Shown piece after piece: positions 1 through 10,809 of a DNA stretch of 64,000 nucleotides (position 1 is the stretch's first letter; every line of letters starts with the position of its first letter). The position numbers and the translations under genes were made by a program. Below the pieces are notes generated by a model. That model was not told where the DNA came from and made no database searches. It saw only the letters and a list, made by a program, of their open reading frames with translations. The stretch is from contig NC_079885.1 in the NCBI RefSeq assembly GCF_029227915.1, positions 21,215,001-21,279,000 on the forward strand, in the 5' to 3' direction. Source of the DNA: Hydractinia symbiolongicarpus. Lineage: Eukaryota > Cnidaria > Hydrozoa > Anthoathecata > Hydractiniidae.

Positions 1-660
1 TTGGCAGGTGTTCACAATCAGCGGTTTCCTCAACCTAAATATACTTTCATTTGGGATGTGGAAAGAGTAGTGACATTTTTGTCATCAATTAGTCTGCAGA
101 ACATTTCTGACAAAATGTTAACTTTGAAATTGACAATGCTATTAGCTTTGACTTCCGCTGCTAGGGCTCATAAAGTGGCCTATTTGGACGTCAGATATTT
201 AGTTAAACACCATTCTGGTTATTCATTTCATTTTGGCAAGCCTACTAAAACAGCCAAGCAACGTAAGCCTCGTCCTCCCTTGAAGTTTATGCATTTCAAA
301 GAGGATCTTAATTTATGTGTTTGCAATCACATTGATGTTTATCTAGAGAGGAGCTCTCCCTGGAGAGGTGAAAATTTTCAACTCCTTTTGAGCTTTGTGA
401 AACCTCATAAAGCGGTTAAACCTTGTACAATTTCAAGGTGGATTTTAGAAGTCCTCACTCTATCTGGCATAGATACCAGTACGTTCAAGGGGCATTCCAC
501 TAGATCTGCTTCCTCCTCCAAGGCAGTAGTACAGGGCGTACCTATGACCGAAATATTGAAAAAAGGTCACTGGACTACTTCTACAACTTTTGAAAGAACC
601 TATAGAAAGGAGATCCTAGTTGAACCTGAAATATTCGAGTCTGCTGTCTTGACGCTTTGA
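1..660 (+). CDS. DIRS-type retrotransposon tyrosine recombinase, C-terminal part
   Basis: An open frame enters from the left edge and stops at 660 (219 codons visible). It looks like the catalytic domain of a DIRS tyrosine recombinase, which integrates circular cDNA without target duplication. The expected residues are visible: Arg55 in SAARAHK, the HxxR box GHSTRS (His165, Arg168), GHW (His190) and a candidate nucleophile Tyr201 in FERTYRK. No lesion is seen in the visible part. The upstream reverse transcriptase and RNase H lie outside the window. A decayed cousin is at 13745-14000 and RNase H remains are at 11527-11796. The repeat block just downstream fits a DIRS 3-prime end. A Crypton is less likely, because Cryptons lack that repeat block. 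Confidence 0.8.
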   Translation: MAGVHNQRFPQPKYTFIWDVERVVTFLSSISLQNISDKMLTLKLTMLLALTSAARAHKVAYLDVRYLVKHHSGYSFHFGKPTKTAKQRKPRPPLKFMHFKEDLNLCVCNHIDVYLERSSPWRGENFQLLLSFVKPHKAVKPCTISRWILEVLTLSGIDTSTFKGHSTRSASSSKAVVQGVPMTEILKKGHWTTSTTFERTYRKEILVEPEIFESAVLTL

Positions 661-663
661 ACA

Positions 664-1246
664 GAGGTCCTGAGTAATGACTTTCAGCCTCAAGGCCTGA
701 AAGGGCGTTTATCCAGTATTAGATCGGGCGGAGATTTTATGCAATGAAATTGAGGATTGTGCAAGGGCGCGAAGCGCCCTCAGTGCAATCCCGATTTTAT
801 AAATAAAATCGAAGCCAACGATCTAATACTGCCCACCCACCCAGGCTTCACAGCCACCTCGTCATTTATTTATTTACTTTTATTTATATTTCAGGCAGAG
901 GTTCTTTTCGTGGTGCATACCGTGGAAATCGTGGTCGCGGCAGTACATAATCTGTATACTTTATTTGTGAAAATATAAACAAACTTTCTTTCATTATGTT
1001 CTTTTGCATTCCCATGCCAAAATCAAGTTTCTGAATTGGCTCATATGCGATTTTATGTTTGTAGTATCAAGTCAACTCTGATATAAAATAAAATCGAAGG
1101 TCCTGCAGTATGTATTCATAATGACTTTCTTACTCAAGGCGTGAAAGGGCGTTTATCCAGTATTAGATCGTTGGCTTCGATTTTATTTATAAAATCGGGA
1201 TTGCACTGCGGGCGCTTCGCGCCCTTGCACAATCCTCAATTTTCTA
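664..1246. repeat. DIRS-like terminal block: direct repeat plus 85-bp inverted repeat
   Basis: A segment at 664-726 recurs in the same orientation at 1095-1170 (shared core GGGCGTTTATCCAGTATTAG). In addition 747-831 and 1158-1243 are near-perfect inverted copies, each holding the small hairpin GGGCGCGAAGCGCCC, with about 325 bp between them. Overlapping direct and inverted repeats after a tyrosine recombinase gene are the signature of DIRS ends with an internal complementary region. The exact element edge was not located. Confidence 0.6.
895..950 (+). CDS. Possible RG-rich terminal exon
   Basis: After a good acceptor (pyrimidine-rich, TTTCAG at 889-894) a short frame reads GRGSFRGAYRGNRGRGST and stops at 948-950. 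An arginine/glycine-rich tail suggests RNA binding. It lies in the loop between the two inverted arms, so it may be the last exon of a DIRS protein. No donor or upstream exon is proven. Confidence 0.3.
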
Positions 1247-1699
1247 ATGCTTGCGTTTTTTCTTTTTAGGTGAAGCACAAAGTCCCATGGCTTGCCTTCC
1301 CGTGGCGTGCTTCGTTACGTGAATTATTTCTATACTAAAAGAAATAATTCAAACTAAAAGTCAGGGCAGTGGCATGTTAAAATGATTTAACCGTCAGTTA
1401 CAAGCTAAAAAATAGTCTAAAAGTTTCCACTGTTTCATACAAAACATGTCACTATAAAAATAAAAGAATTAACCTTTTTGTCAAAAATTCCTACGTAACC
1501 GGAAGTGCGTTCTTTGTTGGTCCCATTATTAGCTACTATTTTTTCTTAAGTTTTTCTTAAGTTTGTTTTATTCTTTATGTTTATTTTTAACCAAAATGTC
1601 TATTGCTTTGCTTTTTGTTTATTATGAAAAAACTCTATATTCTTAACTTCTACTTACAGGTATCATAGATAAATAATACTACTAATACTAATAATAATA

Positions 1700-2548
1700 A
1701 TGGATTCAGATGAGACGATGGACATTGAAAGATTACTTTTAAATTCTCAAGGTATCTTCTTCTTACCTTATTTTGTTTGGGTGACACGTAATTCTTATAG
1801 AAAACATACTTTTTGGTTTTAATGTAAATAACTTTTTAATTTTAAGGTTTTTTTGTGAAAATTTACAGAATTTTTGTATCAATTTTCCCTAAAATTTCGT
1901 GAATAAACAGCGCCAATATTAACATTTTATGTTTCTTAAAAATAATGTTTTTTTTTATAAAGCAATGCGTAATACTGTATGCATTAATTTTTATCCTCTT
2001 TAATTTTACCAGAGCCTAAAGAAAACAGTATACAAGAGAACGGTAATTAATTATTATTAACACCGTTTCTATGTCGTGTTTTTATCTTTGTTTTTTAAGT
2101 TATGTATATATATATTTTTTTTAATTTATTTACATATTTATACATTTTAGTATTAGCTAACAAAGATAACCAGAAGAGTGAGGAGAGTGAGAAGGATGGA
2201 CCCAGTGGTGACAGTAAGTATGTTATAAAAAGTGATGTGTATTTAATAACTACAATTATTAATAAAAGTAATTGTTTTCCTCGCATTTTAGAATCTGATT
2301 TTACTTACAAAAACTTCCTGGTTTACAGGAAAAGTCACCCTGGGTCTAAAACAAAACGTGCTTTTAAATGCTGGAAGAAAAACGGTGGCCAAGACTATGA
2401 GGGGTACAATCGGGTACCCCAAAAAACGTTTAAAAAAATCAAAAAAAATATTTTAAAAAAACAAATAAAAGACACACAAAAAAAAGTACGAATATTACAT
2501 TTTCTGGGCACTGTGAAATCGGGGAAATACATTACCATTAACTGGTAA
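1700..2548 (+). CDS. Hypothetical four-exon lysine-rich protein, 133 aa
   Basis: Not recognised. Four exons join without a frame break: 1700-1751, 2013-2042, 2151-2213 and 2292-2548, each intron with GT donor and AG acceptor (for example TTTTACCAG before 2013 and GTAAGT after 2213). The start MDSDETMDIERLL is acidic, the middle is rich in Glu, Lys and Ser, and the last exon is very basic (FKCWKKNGGQDYEGYN, then a Lys-rich run). The last dozen residues lie inside a hairpin repeat at 2518-2635, so the natural end may have been replaced by a small transposon or a further splice missed. Splice joins are inferred from sequence only. Confidence 0.45.
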
Positions 2549-2635
2549 TATCTACCTGTATTGATACCAGCAATCCAAGCAACAATTCATTTGTTAATAC
2601 TGTTACCAGTTTTGGAAATGTATTTCTCCGATTAT
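2518..2635. repeat. Small hairpin repeat (MITE-like)
   Basis: AATCGGGGAAATACATTACC near 2518 is matched in reverse by a segment ending at about 2635 (GGAAATGTATTTCTCCGATT), and TTAACTGGTAA pairs with TTACCAG. The palindrome is about 118 bp and overlaps the stop codon of the preceding gene. Confidence 0.5.
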
Positions 2636-2639
2636 AATA

Positions 2640-2721
2640 TTTTATTTTGTTTGTTTGTTTGTTTGTTGTATATATATATATTTATATCTATATAATAGTT
2701 AAAAAGAAGAAATATAATAAT

Positions 2722-2755
<34 letters not shown>

Positions 2756-3407
2756 TTATTTATTTAATCAGTTTTTATATTTAATATTTGTAGTTAATAG
2801 AAATTATAATTTTTTTATAGGACAACAGTTATTTTAAAAAACCGTTAACAGATTTTGTGGGCCTCTAAAATTATGCTGTTTTGTTTCTTTGTGGACAGAA
2901 ACACAGCTTTATCCATTAGTCTTTTCGAGTCATATAACTAAAAAGCAGAGCTATAACTGTATTTTCTTCATTTAAAAAAAAAAACAATCTCATTTGTTAT
3001 GGATTTTTTCCTATTTTGTTAAAATTATTATAAGAGATAGGAAAAATTGAGAGAATGTAAATAACATTTTATAAAAATAAATAAATGCGCCCTCTTATTA
3101 ACGCCCCTTCTTAAGCAATGCCCACTAGAAAATCTTTAAAATTTATTTAACGCCCAAGCCGTTCAATGAAGAATACACGGAGCAGCACCAGAAGTTTCAA
3201 ATTCAACAAAAAAAGATTTAAGAAGATTAATCCTTTATATTTTGCCAGTTAAACATTAACTGTAAAACAGAAAATCCTCAATCATTTTTGACAAAATTTA
3301 TTGTAATTGTAGATATATGTTAAAATATTGTTACTTATCTAATGTCAAGTTTTTTTTGTTCCATCTAAGTTGTTACCTTGACTAATGTGTTGTTTTTTAC
3401 AGTTAGC
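2640..3407. other. AT-rich stretch with simple repeats, no gene seen
   Basis: Holds a GTTT run near 2650, a TTTA tetranucleotide run at about 2725-2765, and at 3085-3160 GC-richer words (CGCCCTCTTATTAACGCCCC) like the ends of the pogo-type miniature element at 57953-58371. No supported coding region. Confidence 0.4.
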
Positions 3408-3775
3408 ATGAAAAACGGGTTGATGACGTCATCAAAAAAACTTTAAACCCCAATATCTCTGCAACCGTTTGTCAAAAGTACATAATCCTATACATTTTCT
3501 TGATCTCCGTTTCAACAAGCTCTATATGATAACGGCAACAAATATACAAATTTCTAAAAAAAAATTTGTATTTTATGTGGACGTTGCTGACGTCAGCTAA
3601 TTTTTAAACCCATATATCTTATTAACCGTTCATTAAGAGCGCATTATCATATACATTTTCTTGATCAGCGCTTCAAGCTCTACACAATGGAGGCAACATG
3701 AAAACAAGTTTCTCAATTTATTTATTTTGTATTTGCACTGCTGACGTCAGCAAAAAATCTAAAACAACCTATTGT
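3408..3775. repeat. Diverged tandem dimer with palindromic TGACGTCA boxes
   Basis: Two units of about 180 bp follow each other. Each carries a TGACGTCA palindrome (GATGACGTCATC, GCTGACGTCAGC), then TTAAACCC, ATATCT, AACCGTT, ACATTTTCTTGATC and AGCTCTA. A third TGACGTCAGC closes the block. It looks like a repeat family dimer rather than a promoter. Confidence 0.5.
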
Positions 3776-4057
3776 CCTTCTGCCTAAGTGGATTACTCCA
3801 CGGGCCTTATCGACTAGTAGACGCTATAATAGCTAACATAAATTACTACAAGTCTACATCTCCCTTGTTCATCGATAATGTTTTCTGCTCATAATTACAG
3901 GTATATAAACAAAACAATAACAGAACAATGGTGTTCAAGAAGAAAATACCAGTTGAGATGTCTGTGTACTTGTAATATCTCCACCAGGACAGTAGTATAC
4001 CAATAAAAAGTTTAGTGAAACGATGTAAACAGTATTCGCAGGCGACTATCTACCGAC

Positions 4058-4766
4058 ATGCTTGTGGTTCGACACATCCAACAACAAAAAACACGGCCCC
4101 AAAAAACGTGGTCGCAAGTCAATTTTGACGGATCAAGACGAAAGAAAGTTGCTACTCGAGATAGAAAGTTACGAGAAACGGAAGGAAACTTCACTGCAAA
4201 ACGTATTAAACAAGAAGCCGGCCTTAGCGTGTCCGATAGAACGGTACGACGGACTCTCAACAAAAACGGTTACCATTATTTACAAGCACGGAAAAAGGGA
4301 CTTGTGTCAATCAAAGATAAAAAACAACGAACACAATTTGCACGTCATATGTTAAATAACTATCGGGAAGATGTCTGGACGCACAAAACTGGATTTTACT
4401 TAGATGCCACGAGTTACGTGTTCAAAACGCATCCACTTAATCAAGCACGTGCACCAAAAGGGCGTGTATGGAGATTGCCATCTGAAGGATTGACACGTGG
4501 ATGTACAACAAAAGGATCAAAAGTTGGACATGGCGGCAAAGTCGTTCACTTGATGGTCGCAATCAGCTACGATAAAGGGGTGATAAGATGCGAACAATAC
4601 CACAAGATGAATGGTGAGTACTTCAAGTCATTCATTGATGATAACTTCATGGATATGTTTCAATGTGCACAAAAGGACAAGTTATTCATACAGGACGGAG
4701 ACCCTAGTCAGAATTCAAAACTGGCTAGGGATGCTATGAAAAGTGTCGGTTGTACGCTTTTAAATT
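4058..4766 (+). pseudogene. Tc1/mariner-like transposase, truncated
   Basis: Cut-and-paste transposase remnant. A basic N-terminal piece (KKRGRKSILTDQDERKLL) is in the frame starting at 4062 and continues in the frame of 4058 after a one-base slip near 4180, as an HTH region (VSDRTVRRTLNKNGYHY). The catalytic core follows: first Asp in FYLDATSYVF (about 4393), second Asp in FIQDGDPSQNSK (about 4687). The frame stops at 4766 after VGCTLLN, before the usual PDLNPIEN box with the third acidic residue. The break coincides with the start of a hairpin module at 4771, so the C terminus was probably lost to that insertion or rearrangement. Inactive. Confidence 0.75.
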
Positions 4767-4770
4767 GATT

Positions 4771-4945
4771 GTGAGATAACAAAACAGCAAGCTGTAATGA
4801 TGGAACTAGTCTACTGACTCTTTTGTTTTTGAATTGTAGAGGTTACACCCTCTAGAGATCTATATTAAGTGCAAGATCTCCCCTTTTTACAAGGATAGTC
4901 TGCAGAATCAAGGTAATTGAACTAAAGACCCTCTATATACACTAC
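4771..4945 (+). repeat. Hairpin module M1, alpha-prime type
   Basis: First plus copy of the hairpin family. H1 is ACAG-CAAG-CTGT (4785-4795), H2 is TAGAGG/CCTCTA (about 4839-4855), and it ends with the conserved AGATCTCC, a T run and ACAAGGAT. The reverse complement is at 39013-39190 and includes the same flank GACCCTCTATATA, so the two are partners. Confidence 0.7.
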
Positions 4946-5689
4946 AATAGTGAAATGTCATGGTGAGAGACTCAAATATTGAAGGAATTTGCTTGAACAG
5001 AGAAAACTGATTGAAAAGAGATCACTTTCATGGCTGCATACATCCTGGTTTCATACGTGATACATGAGGTATACTTTTTGTTGATATGTTTTCACATTAC
5101 ATATACACTTTTCATTGTTTTTAACAAAATATACTTGCAACTGATCTGTTGAAATTTGGGAAAACTATATTTTTTTCATCTTTAGTAGCACCAAAAGAGA
5201 AGCAAGCAGGTGAGATTTAATTTAGTTACTTTTCCAAAATAACCCCATAGTACCTTAGTGCCATAGTACCCCATAGTTATTTGCTTATTTGCTATAGACA
5301 GGTTGTTTTTCATCGGAAATTGTAATTGACATGTTCAAAGTACATGTTTTTCTTTCTTTCGGTACCGTAACTACTTTCCGGCGTGTGACAACCTCTTTCA
5401 AAATGGCAGACGCCATTATGGTGGGGATGGGCAGCATGTACGAAACAGAATTCATCCAGATACCCTTATCAAATGCCAATATTAGTGATAATGACATGGA
5501 CTAAAATTCAGATAATGATAGATACAGTGTAAACAGTGAAAAAAATAAAATGTTGAAAGCAGCAATTCGGATGGCGAAAACAATAAAGAATAAAAAGCCC
5601 TTGCAGGCTTAAAGATTTCGAATTCGTAGCTTGCGTTAAAGTTAAAGTCAAAAATGTTCTTGAATACTGCCAATAAGTGCATGAGGATC
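4946..5689. other. No clear gene; one short frame
   Basis: A frame at 5403-5504 starts MADAIMVGMGSMYETEF. Beyond its stop it continues in the same frame with acidic then basic residues to about 5610. It could be the start of a decayed transposon protein, possibly the piggyBac remnant downstream, but I cannot name it. Confidence 0.25.
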
Positions 5690-5950
5690 CTGCCCCTAAA
5701 GAATATGCTCATATAAAGGAACACAATTCTTCCTTTTTCCACGGAGGTAATTGTCACAAAAAAATAAATAAACAAACAGACAGAGAGAGTAGGACAGGAC
5801 TTCTGTAAAGGGTACAAGGGTTTCGACTCATATTCCTGAACCAAGGTACCTAAAATATCTAGCTGAGTCACCTCAAAAGAGGTCTGCGAATAGTCTTTAG
5901 CAGGAACTAGACATTTCTTTCGTCCATAACTTTTCATCTGTCCTACTCTG
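5690..5950 (+). repeat. Hairpin modules M1 end and M2, zeta type
   Basis: 5701-5755 matches the M1 tail (CACAATTCTTCC, T run, CCACGGAGG). 5805-5925 is M2 with the conserved GGGTTTCGACTCATATTCC, TCTAGCTGAGTCACC and the AGAGGT hairpin. Close relatives in the opposite orientation are at 24790-25145, 29385-29660 and 39240-39515. Confidence 0.65.
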
Positions 5951-6128
5951 TACCATATTCCGCTTTTATGACAAGGGGGTAACATATGAGGAGAATAAAG
6001 GAAGTAACAATACAACCTACTAGGGTCCCGTATGAATGAAATAGCCTCTTTACCCTAAATGTAACCTTATTTAATACTTTTATAACTTTTAAATAATTTT
6101 GTGTTAACTATGTGGCAAAAATTGAGAT

Positions 6129-6649
6129 ATGTTTCGGGTACAGCCCTATTTATTATTTTTTAACACAAAGCAAGCTGGCCTGAACCCTGATTGGTGGTCC
6201 TTTCCGTCACAAAAAATACTCGAACCTGATTGGTTGCATTATACGTCATTACAAGAAGTTGCCCCCGCAACGGAAACGGCATCGATGGCGTTTTTTGGTC
6301 AAAATTGCCGGACGAAGAAATAAAGAAAAAGGAGGAAAATCGGCCGGTTTTAATAAGAATTCGGATACGATCCGAAATCCTAATAAGCGAAAACAATGAA
6401 GAATAGAAGGACAATGAGAATGAGCCATCTTCTGATGATTCTAACGATGATGTAGGATACATAGCTGCCATTGGTCCCGCAGAAAACAGAATAGTTCCTG
6501 AGAAGTGTGGGGAAAGCGATTTGTTTGTGATGAGGCTTTGCAAAAGGCCTAGAAAAAAACAAACATTTAACATTTTGTTTTTTATGACAACTATTTCTCA
6601 TCGCCTGATCTAGCTGTTTACTTAAACAGACAGTAAGGGATTTTTGCTG
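6129..6649. other. Uncharacterised stretch
   Basis: Short frames only. 6410-6575 reads in part as an acidic segment (SSDDSNDDVGYIAAIGPAEN) followed by basic residues, which would fit the N-terminal region of the piggyBac remnant that follows, but the link is not proven. Confidence 0.2.
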
Positions 6650-7003
6650 TTTCCCCTCTTGCAAGTGTAGTCGAAATTGTCTTATACCGAAGGATGAATT
6701 AATGAAGGAACCAAGAAAAACAATGATCGACCTTGTTATCGAGAAATCCCGAATTGTTATCACCGTGTGGGTAGACAGTAATCCTGTGTTATGCTGTTCA
6801 ACTACCTTGGACAACCGATCAATGTAGCAAATACGATCGTTCACAAAAGAAGAAAATTGATGTTCCACGACCGACCAGCAGCAGTGGTGACATACAATAA
6901 ATTCCTGGGACATGTCGACAAGTGCAGAAAGAGGTATAAGAAACAAGGTCAAACTTCAAATCATTCACTGGAAAATGGAACACTCAATCGAAAAACACAA
7001 TGA
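6650..7003 (+). pseudogene. piggyBac-like transposase fragment
   Basis: Frame fragments read VITVWVDSNPVLCCSTTLDN, then after a frame change VVTYNKFLGHVDKCRKRY. These resemble the late catalytic part of piggyBac transposases, where a WxDNKPV..SN strand is followed by a conserved YNxxMGGVD box. Here GGVD has become GHVD and at least one frameshift lies near 6800. The frame at 6791-7003 carries the YNKFLGHVD box. No TTAA-flanked ends were found. Inactive. Confidence 0.45.
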
Positions 7004-7756
7004 TAGAAATTATAACAGATTAGTGTGGACCTGTATCAATATATGAGAATAAAATAAAATCGACTGCAAATTTTATGTAATTGTATTGAAAGCATCTTCA
7101 ATCATTAGCACCTCCAACTATTGGAAAATATGATTTTATAATACTTCATACTTATAATAATTTATCGATAATATGCCATCAAGAATCAGATGAAATACCG
7201 GTTCACCAATCAAGCCGACAACAATGGTAGTGGAGCGTTTGACTTTCAATAGATGCAATAAATAAAGCTAACGAAGCTCTATTCATGTAAAATTAAGAAT
7301 CAATTTCAGAAATCCCTGACAGGGTGGAGGACCTACAATAAGAACAACAAAGTTATGCTGTTAAACTTAATACTTAGAGGATAAACTTGGATTTCAAGTG
7401 AACCGACCTATGCATTTTACATTGGTTATCAAAGAAATTGAAGGCACTGTATCAACATGGGAAGAAATAAAAAATCAAACTATCCAACATTATACTCTCT
7501 GGGACATAGTTGCAAGGGGGGGGGGGGGGGTATTTCACTTAAAAATGTTAGAATAGGGGGGGGGGGGGGTCTTCATAAATATAAATGGGTAGGATGTCAC
7601 TCAAGTGGGGGTGTTAATAATAGATAGAAGGTATTACAGCTTAAAGAAAACTGTTGAAAGAACACAATAGAATGTATGGCATTATAAAAGAAAAGTGGAC
7701 CGACAATGTTCTTAGCAACCCAGAAAATTCTGTTGACAGTACTGCATACCCAAAAT
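7004..7756. other. Non-coding stretch with two long G runs
   Basis: No supported gene. It contains G15 at about 7516-7530 and G14 at about 7556-7569, about 25 bp apart. Such runs can form G-quadruplexes and are prone to assembly error. Confidence 0.4.
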
Positions 7757-8140
7757 GATTATGAGATAACAAAACAGCAAGCTGTTGTGATTTGACTAGT
7801 CTAATGACTGTTATTTTAAGTGGTAGAGGTTAAACCCTCTAAAATGTCTATGCAAAGCAAGATCTCCATTTCTTAATTAATTGAAAAAGCAACCCTCTGG
7901 ACAATACAAATAATGTGCACACAACAATATTAAAAAATAAATAAATAAATAAATAAAAAACTGTAAAAGGAATGACATCGCAACAAAAAAAACATATACT
8001 TACATAAAACGTACATATATGCAAATAAATAAAAACTATAAAAAGGAGGCAAACAACTACCTCTGCGCCATGTCTTGTGAACCTGGCTGTAGCTTTACAT
8101 GTGTTACGGGATCCCAACATTCAGCCTCACACAGGTGATT
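7757..8140 (+). repeat. Hairpin modules M1-M2, alpha type
   Basis: M1 at 7757-7890 has ACAG-CAAG-CTGT and TAGAGGTT/ACCCTCTA. M2 at 8046-8140 has the outer stem ACAACTACCTCTG with CACACAGGTGATTG and the inner loop around CTTGTGA. The inverted relative is 20085-20450. Short frames here are translations of the hairpins, not genes. Confidence 0.7.
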
Positions 8141-8490
8141 GATCCTTAGGACCAGCCTTGGTCAGGACCAGCCTGAAGTTACTGGTGTGGCAAACAACTA
8201 CCTATGCGCCATGTCTTGTGAACCTGGCTGTAGCTTTACACGTGTTACGGGATCCCAACTCAACCTGTTAGGACTTTGGAAATAAGCTCGAGGTTGTACT
8301 CCTCTAGAGAAAATGCCGCTAAAAGCACAATTCTCCCTTTTTACAACCTTAGGACCAGCCTTGGTCAGAACCAGCCTGAAGTTACTGGTGTGATATGCGT
8401 GGCCGTAAAACCACGAAGACATGAAAAAGAAATTTCACACTCCCTTGCAGAGTTTCTTACAAGAATAGTTCTGTTAAAATTGCAGAAAGT
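8141..8490 (+). repeat. Hairpin modules M3, M2, M1 and M3 in series
   Basis: 8150-8188 is the start of M3 (CTTAGGACCAGCCTTGG), 8190-8260 a second M2 copy, 8262-8345 the distal part of a beta M1 (CTCAACCTGTTAGG, GAGGTTGTACTCCTC), and 8346-8465 a fuller M3 with GCGTGGCCGTAAAACCACG and ATTTCACACTCCC. The order shows the modules recombine or insert into each other. Confidence 0.65.
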
Positions 8491-10626
8491 GCTGCAGGTG
8501 AAGATGTTAAAAGGGTCATTTTTGGCGTGTTTTAACTGACTGTGTCATTGTATAATTGCTTCTTAAGAAAAGACAAAAGTTTTATGTTAGGCCAATTGTT
8601 TAAAATTCAATCTTGTTTTTTTTCAATTTTGGATTTTCAAGTTTCCACTTTCCAATTTTGGATTCACGACTATTTTCAATGTTCAAATATTTTTTAAATT
8701 TTATATTTTTATCTTGACGGGTATTTAGGTACGGTCCTTTTTTCTTCTTTTTGTGTTTCATTTTTTCACACACAACAAACAATACTCCGCTCCACGGCAC
8801 ACCATATAAGGTGTTAGTGTTCTACGTCATAATTGTTGTCGGAAATGCACGCGAATTCAACCAATAAAAGGCGCATCGCACATTGTTACAACACAACACA
8901 GTCCGATAAAGCTATGAATCCAACGTTAAACTTTCGTATTGATAGTGAAAGAGGAATGAATAGGACATTAAAAAAATCGCAAGTAACAGTAGAAGGGCTT
9001 GATATTTAAGGTATATTAATCTGTCATCTGATGTGGCTTACACCCTTAAATGAACCTAACCTTCCTTCGACATACACAAATCATGTTATAGCTTCAAGGC
9101 AGACACAGTTTACCTTACAGAAGATTTCGGTAGCTCTGAGTTACAGGATATCGAAGGAACGCTTAGCACATAGATGTTATATTACCACAATTTGGGATCT
9201 TCCGAACTCAAGCGAGAAGAAGCACTCCTGGGTAAAATATCTTTTTACTTACTACACATCTTTTTACATAAGAAGAAACAATATAAGAACATAAAAACAT
9301 TGACTAACAATATAAAAAAAGTTAAGAACATTTTAGGTTTTAAATGGGTTTCTAATTCTATGAAAATATTGGTGAAATAATCAAAGAGCTCTTTTTCTTT
9401 TCATGAGGTGAACGTCTAAAGAAAGGTTCAGTATTTTTTTAAACTCTTTAATTGTGATTTCTCTGGATATAATTCTGCACATAATTTTGACAAGTGAAAA
9501 GTAAAAACACATAAAGTGACATTTTCTTTTTATAAAATTGATTATTTCTTCATGTGGTGATTAATTTTTGCCTTTATAGCTTTTTATTTTTACATATAGC
9601 TACGCTTCTTCCTGCTACGACAATTTCGGCAACGAGAAAACGAAGTAATGCTTTAACGGAGACGTTTTCATTGAAGCTCATATTGGCGGAAGCCAAAGGC
9701 AAAAAAATAAGTAATTATTTATGAGTAATTATTACGTTTTTAACGCTAACAGTTGTAAAGCAAATCATACCGCTTATAGCTGAGGATGATCATGTGAGAA
9801 TGGTGTATGCGCAAATCAACAAAAATAATGCAATTCACGCAAAGTATTCTGCTTGTCTTTAATCTTTGTACGCTCACACAGTACCTTAAACACCAATTTT
9901 ACCCAATCTTTAAGCAGAACATCTTTCCCCCCGTTTTTTGTACACCAAGTAGATGCACATTTTTTCACGCCATCCAGGATGCATTTCTGAGCTGCTTGCC
10001 ATTCAACTGTTTAAGGTTCTGTGTGAGACCTCCTGTCATTATATGACTTATAGTGTTTGTCAATAAAGGGGGATCCTTTACAACTACATGGCAAAACAGA
10101 TGGGGACACTGTTTAAAAGAGTTGATGTCAAATTTAGAAACAAACTTATTGAACTTATTGAGATTTTTGAACCCGTGGTTTGTGTCAGGTTGTAAACCAC
10201 TGTTGGCGTTTTAAAGATGCATGCATGAGACGGAACACAGCTTCCAATAGTTAATTCTTTCAATAGCCTTGCTATCAAAAATACATGACAAAAATGTGAT
10301 GGTGGGTTCTTTTAGGTTTGAAAAGTGTTGGTTTGTATAATTTAAAGTCAATGAAATCGAGTATGGCATAATACCAATGAATGCTTCATACACGTTCTCA
10401 ATATGGAGAAAAAAATGATCAAAATTTTGTATTACGGATCACTGACGAACATAGATCAGCAGCGGTAAATAAAACCGCTAGGGTAATATATTCCCTCCCC
10501 CATTTACTTTGTGATTTAAAGTGACCAAAATGTGGCATAATAATTTTATTTATTAACTACTACTGTGTTCTTAACTAACCTTGCCAGGCTAAAACACAGC
10601 CTCCCGTCCTCTTTTAACTTTTAATG
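8491..10626. other. Possible scattered exons of unknown genes
   Basis: No confident gene. Plus strand: a short frame at about 8913-9000 (MNPTLNFRIDSERG), an open piece at about 9119-9231 followed by GGTAAAA, and one at 9602-9718 after TATAG (ATTISATRKRSNALTE) that would join it in frame. Minus strand: 9836-10270 has coding-like text (VEWQAAQKCILDGVKKCAS), probably a transposon remnant. Products are unknown. Confidence 0.2.
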
Positions 10627-10765
10627 ATGAGGTGACACAAAACAGCTAGCTGCAATATTACTTGCCAATTGACAGTTGGTTATACATTATAGTTAAAGGC
10701 TGCAACCCTCTGAAGATTTTAGTAAAAAAAGCGAAATCTCCTTTTTTGCAAGGATTTTCATAAAA
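10627..10765 (+). repeat. Hairpin module M1, delta type
   Basis: ACAAAACAGCTAGCTGC (H1), a weaker H2 (AAAGGCTGCAACCCTCT), then GCGAAATCTCC, T run, GCAAGGAT. The inverted partner is at 38505-38650. Confidence 0.6.
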
Positions 10766-10809
10766 AGCAGAAAAATACAGCTGTTTATGAAAGTAGACTG
10801 TTTAAAAAT

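Noticed and set aside
5810-5840. GGGTTTCGACTCAT as a tRNA B box
   Set aside because: No A box at a proper distance and no cloverleaf; the word belongs to hairpin module M2.
5482-6015. 177-codon minus-strand frame
   Set aside because: Covers zeta-type hairpin modules in antisense; composition and repeats argue against a gene.
8198-8539. Frames of 70-90 codons on both strands
   Set aside because: They translate hairpin modules; the same peptides recur wherever the module does (for example 18681-18986), with no coding signal.
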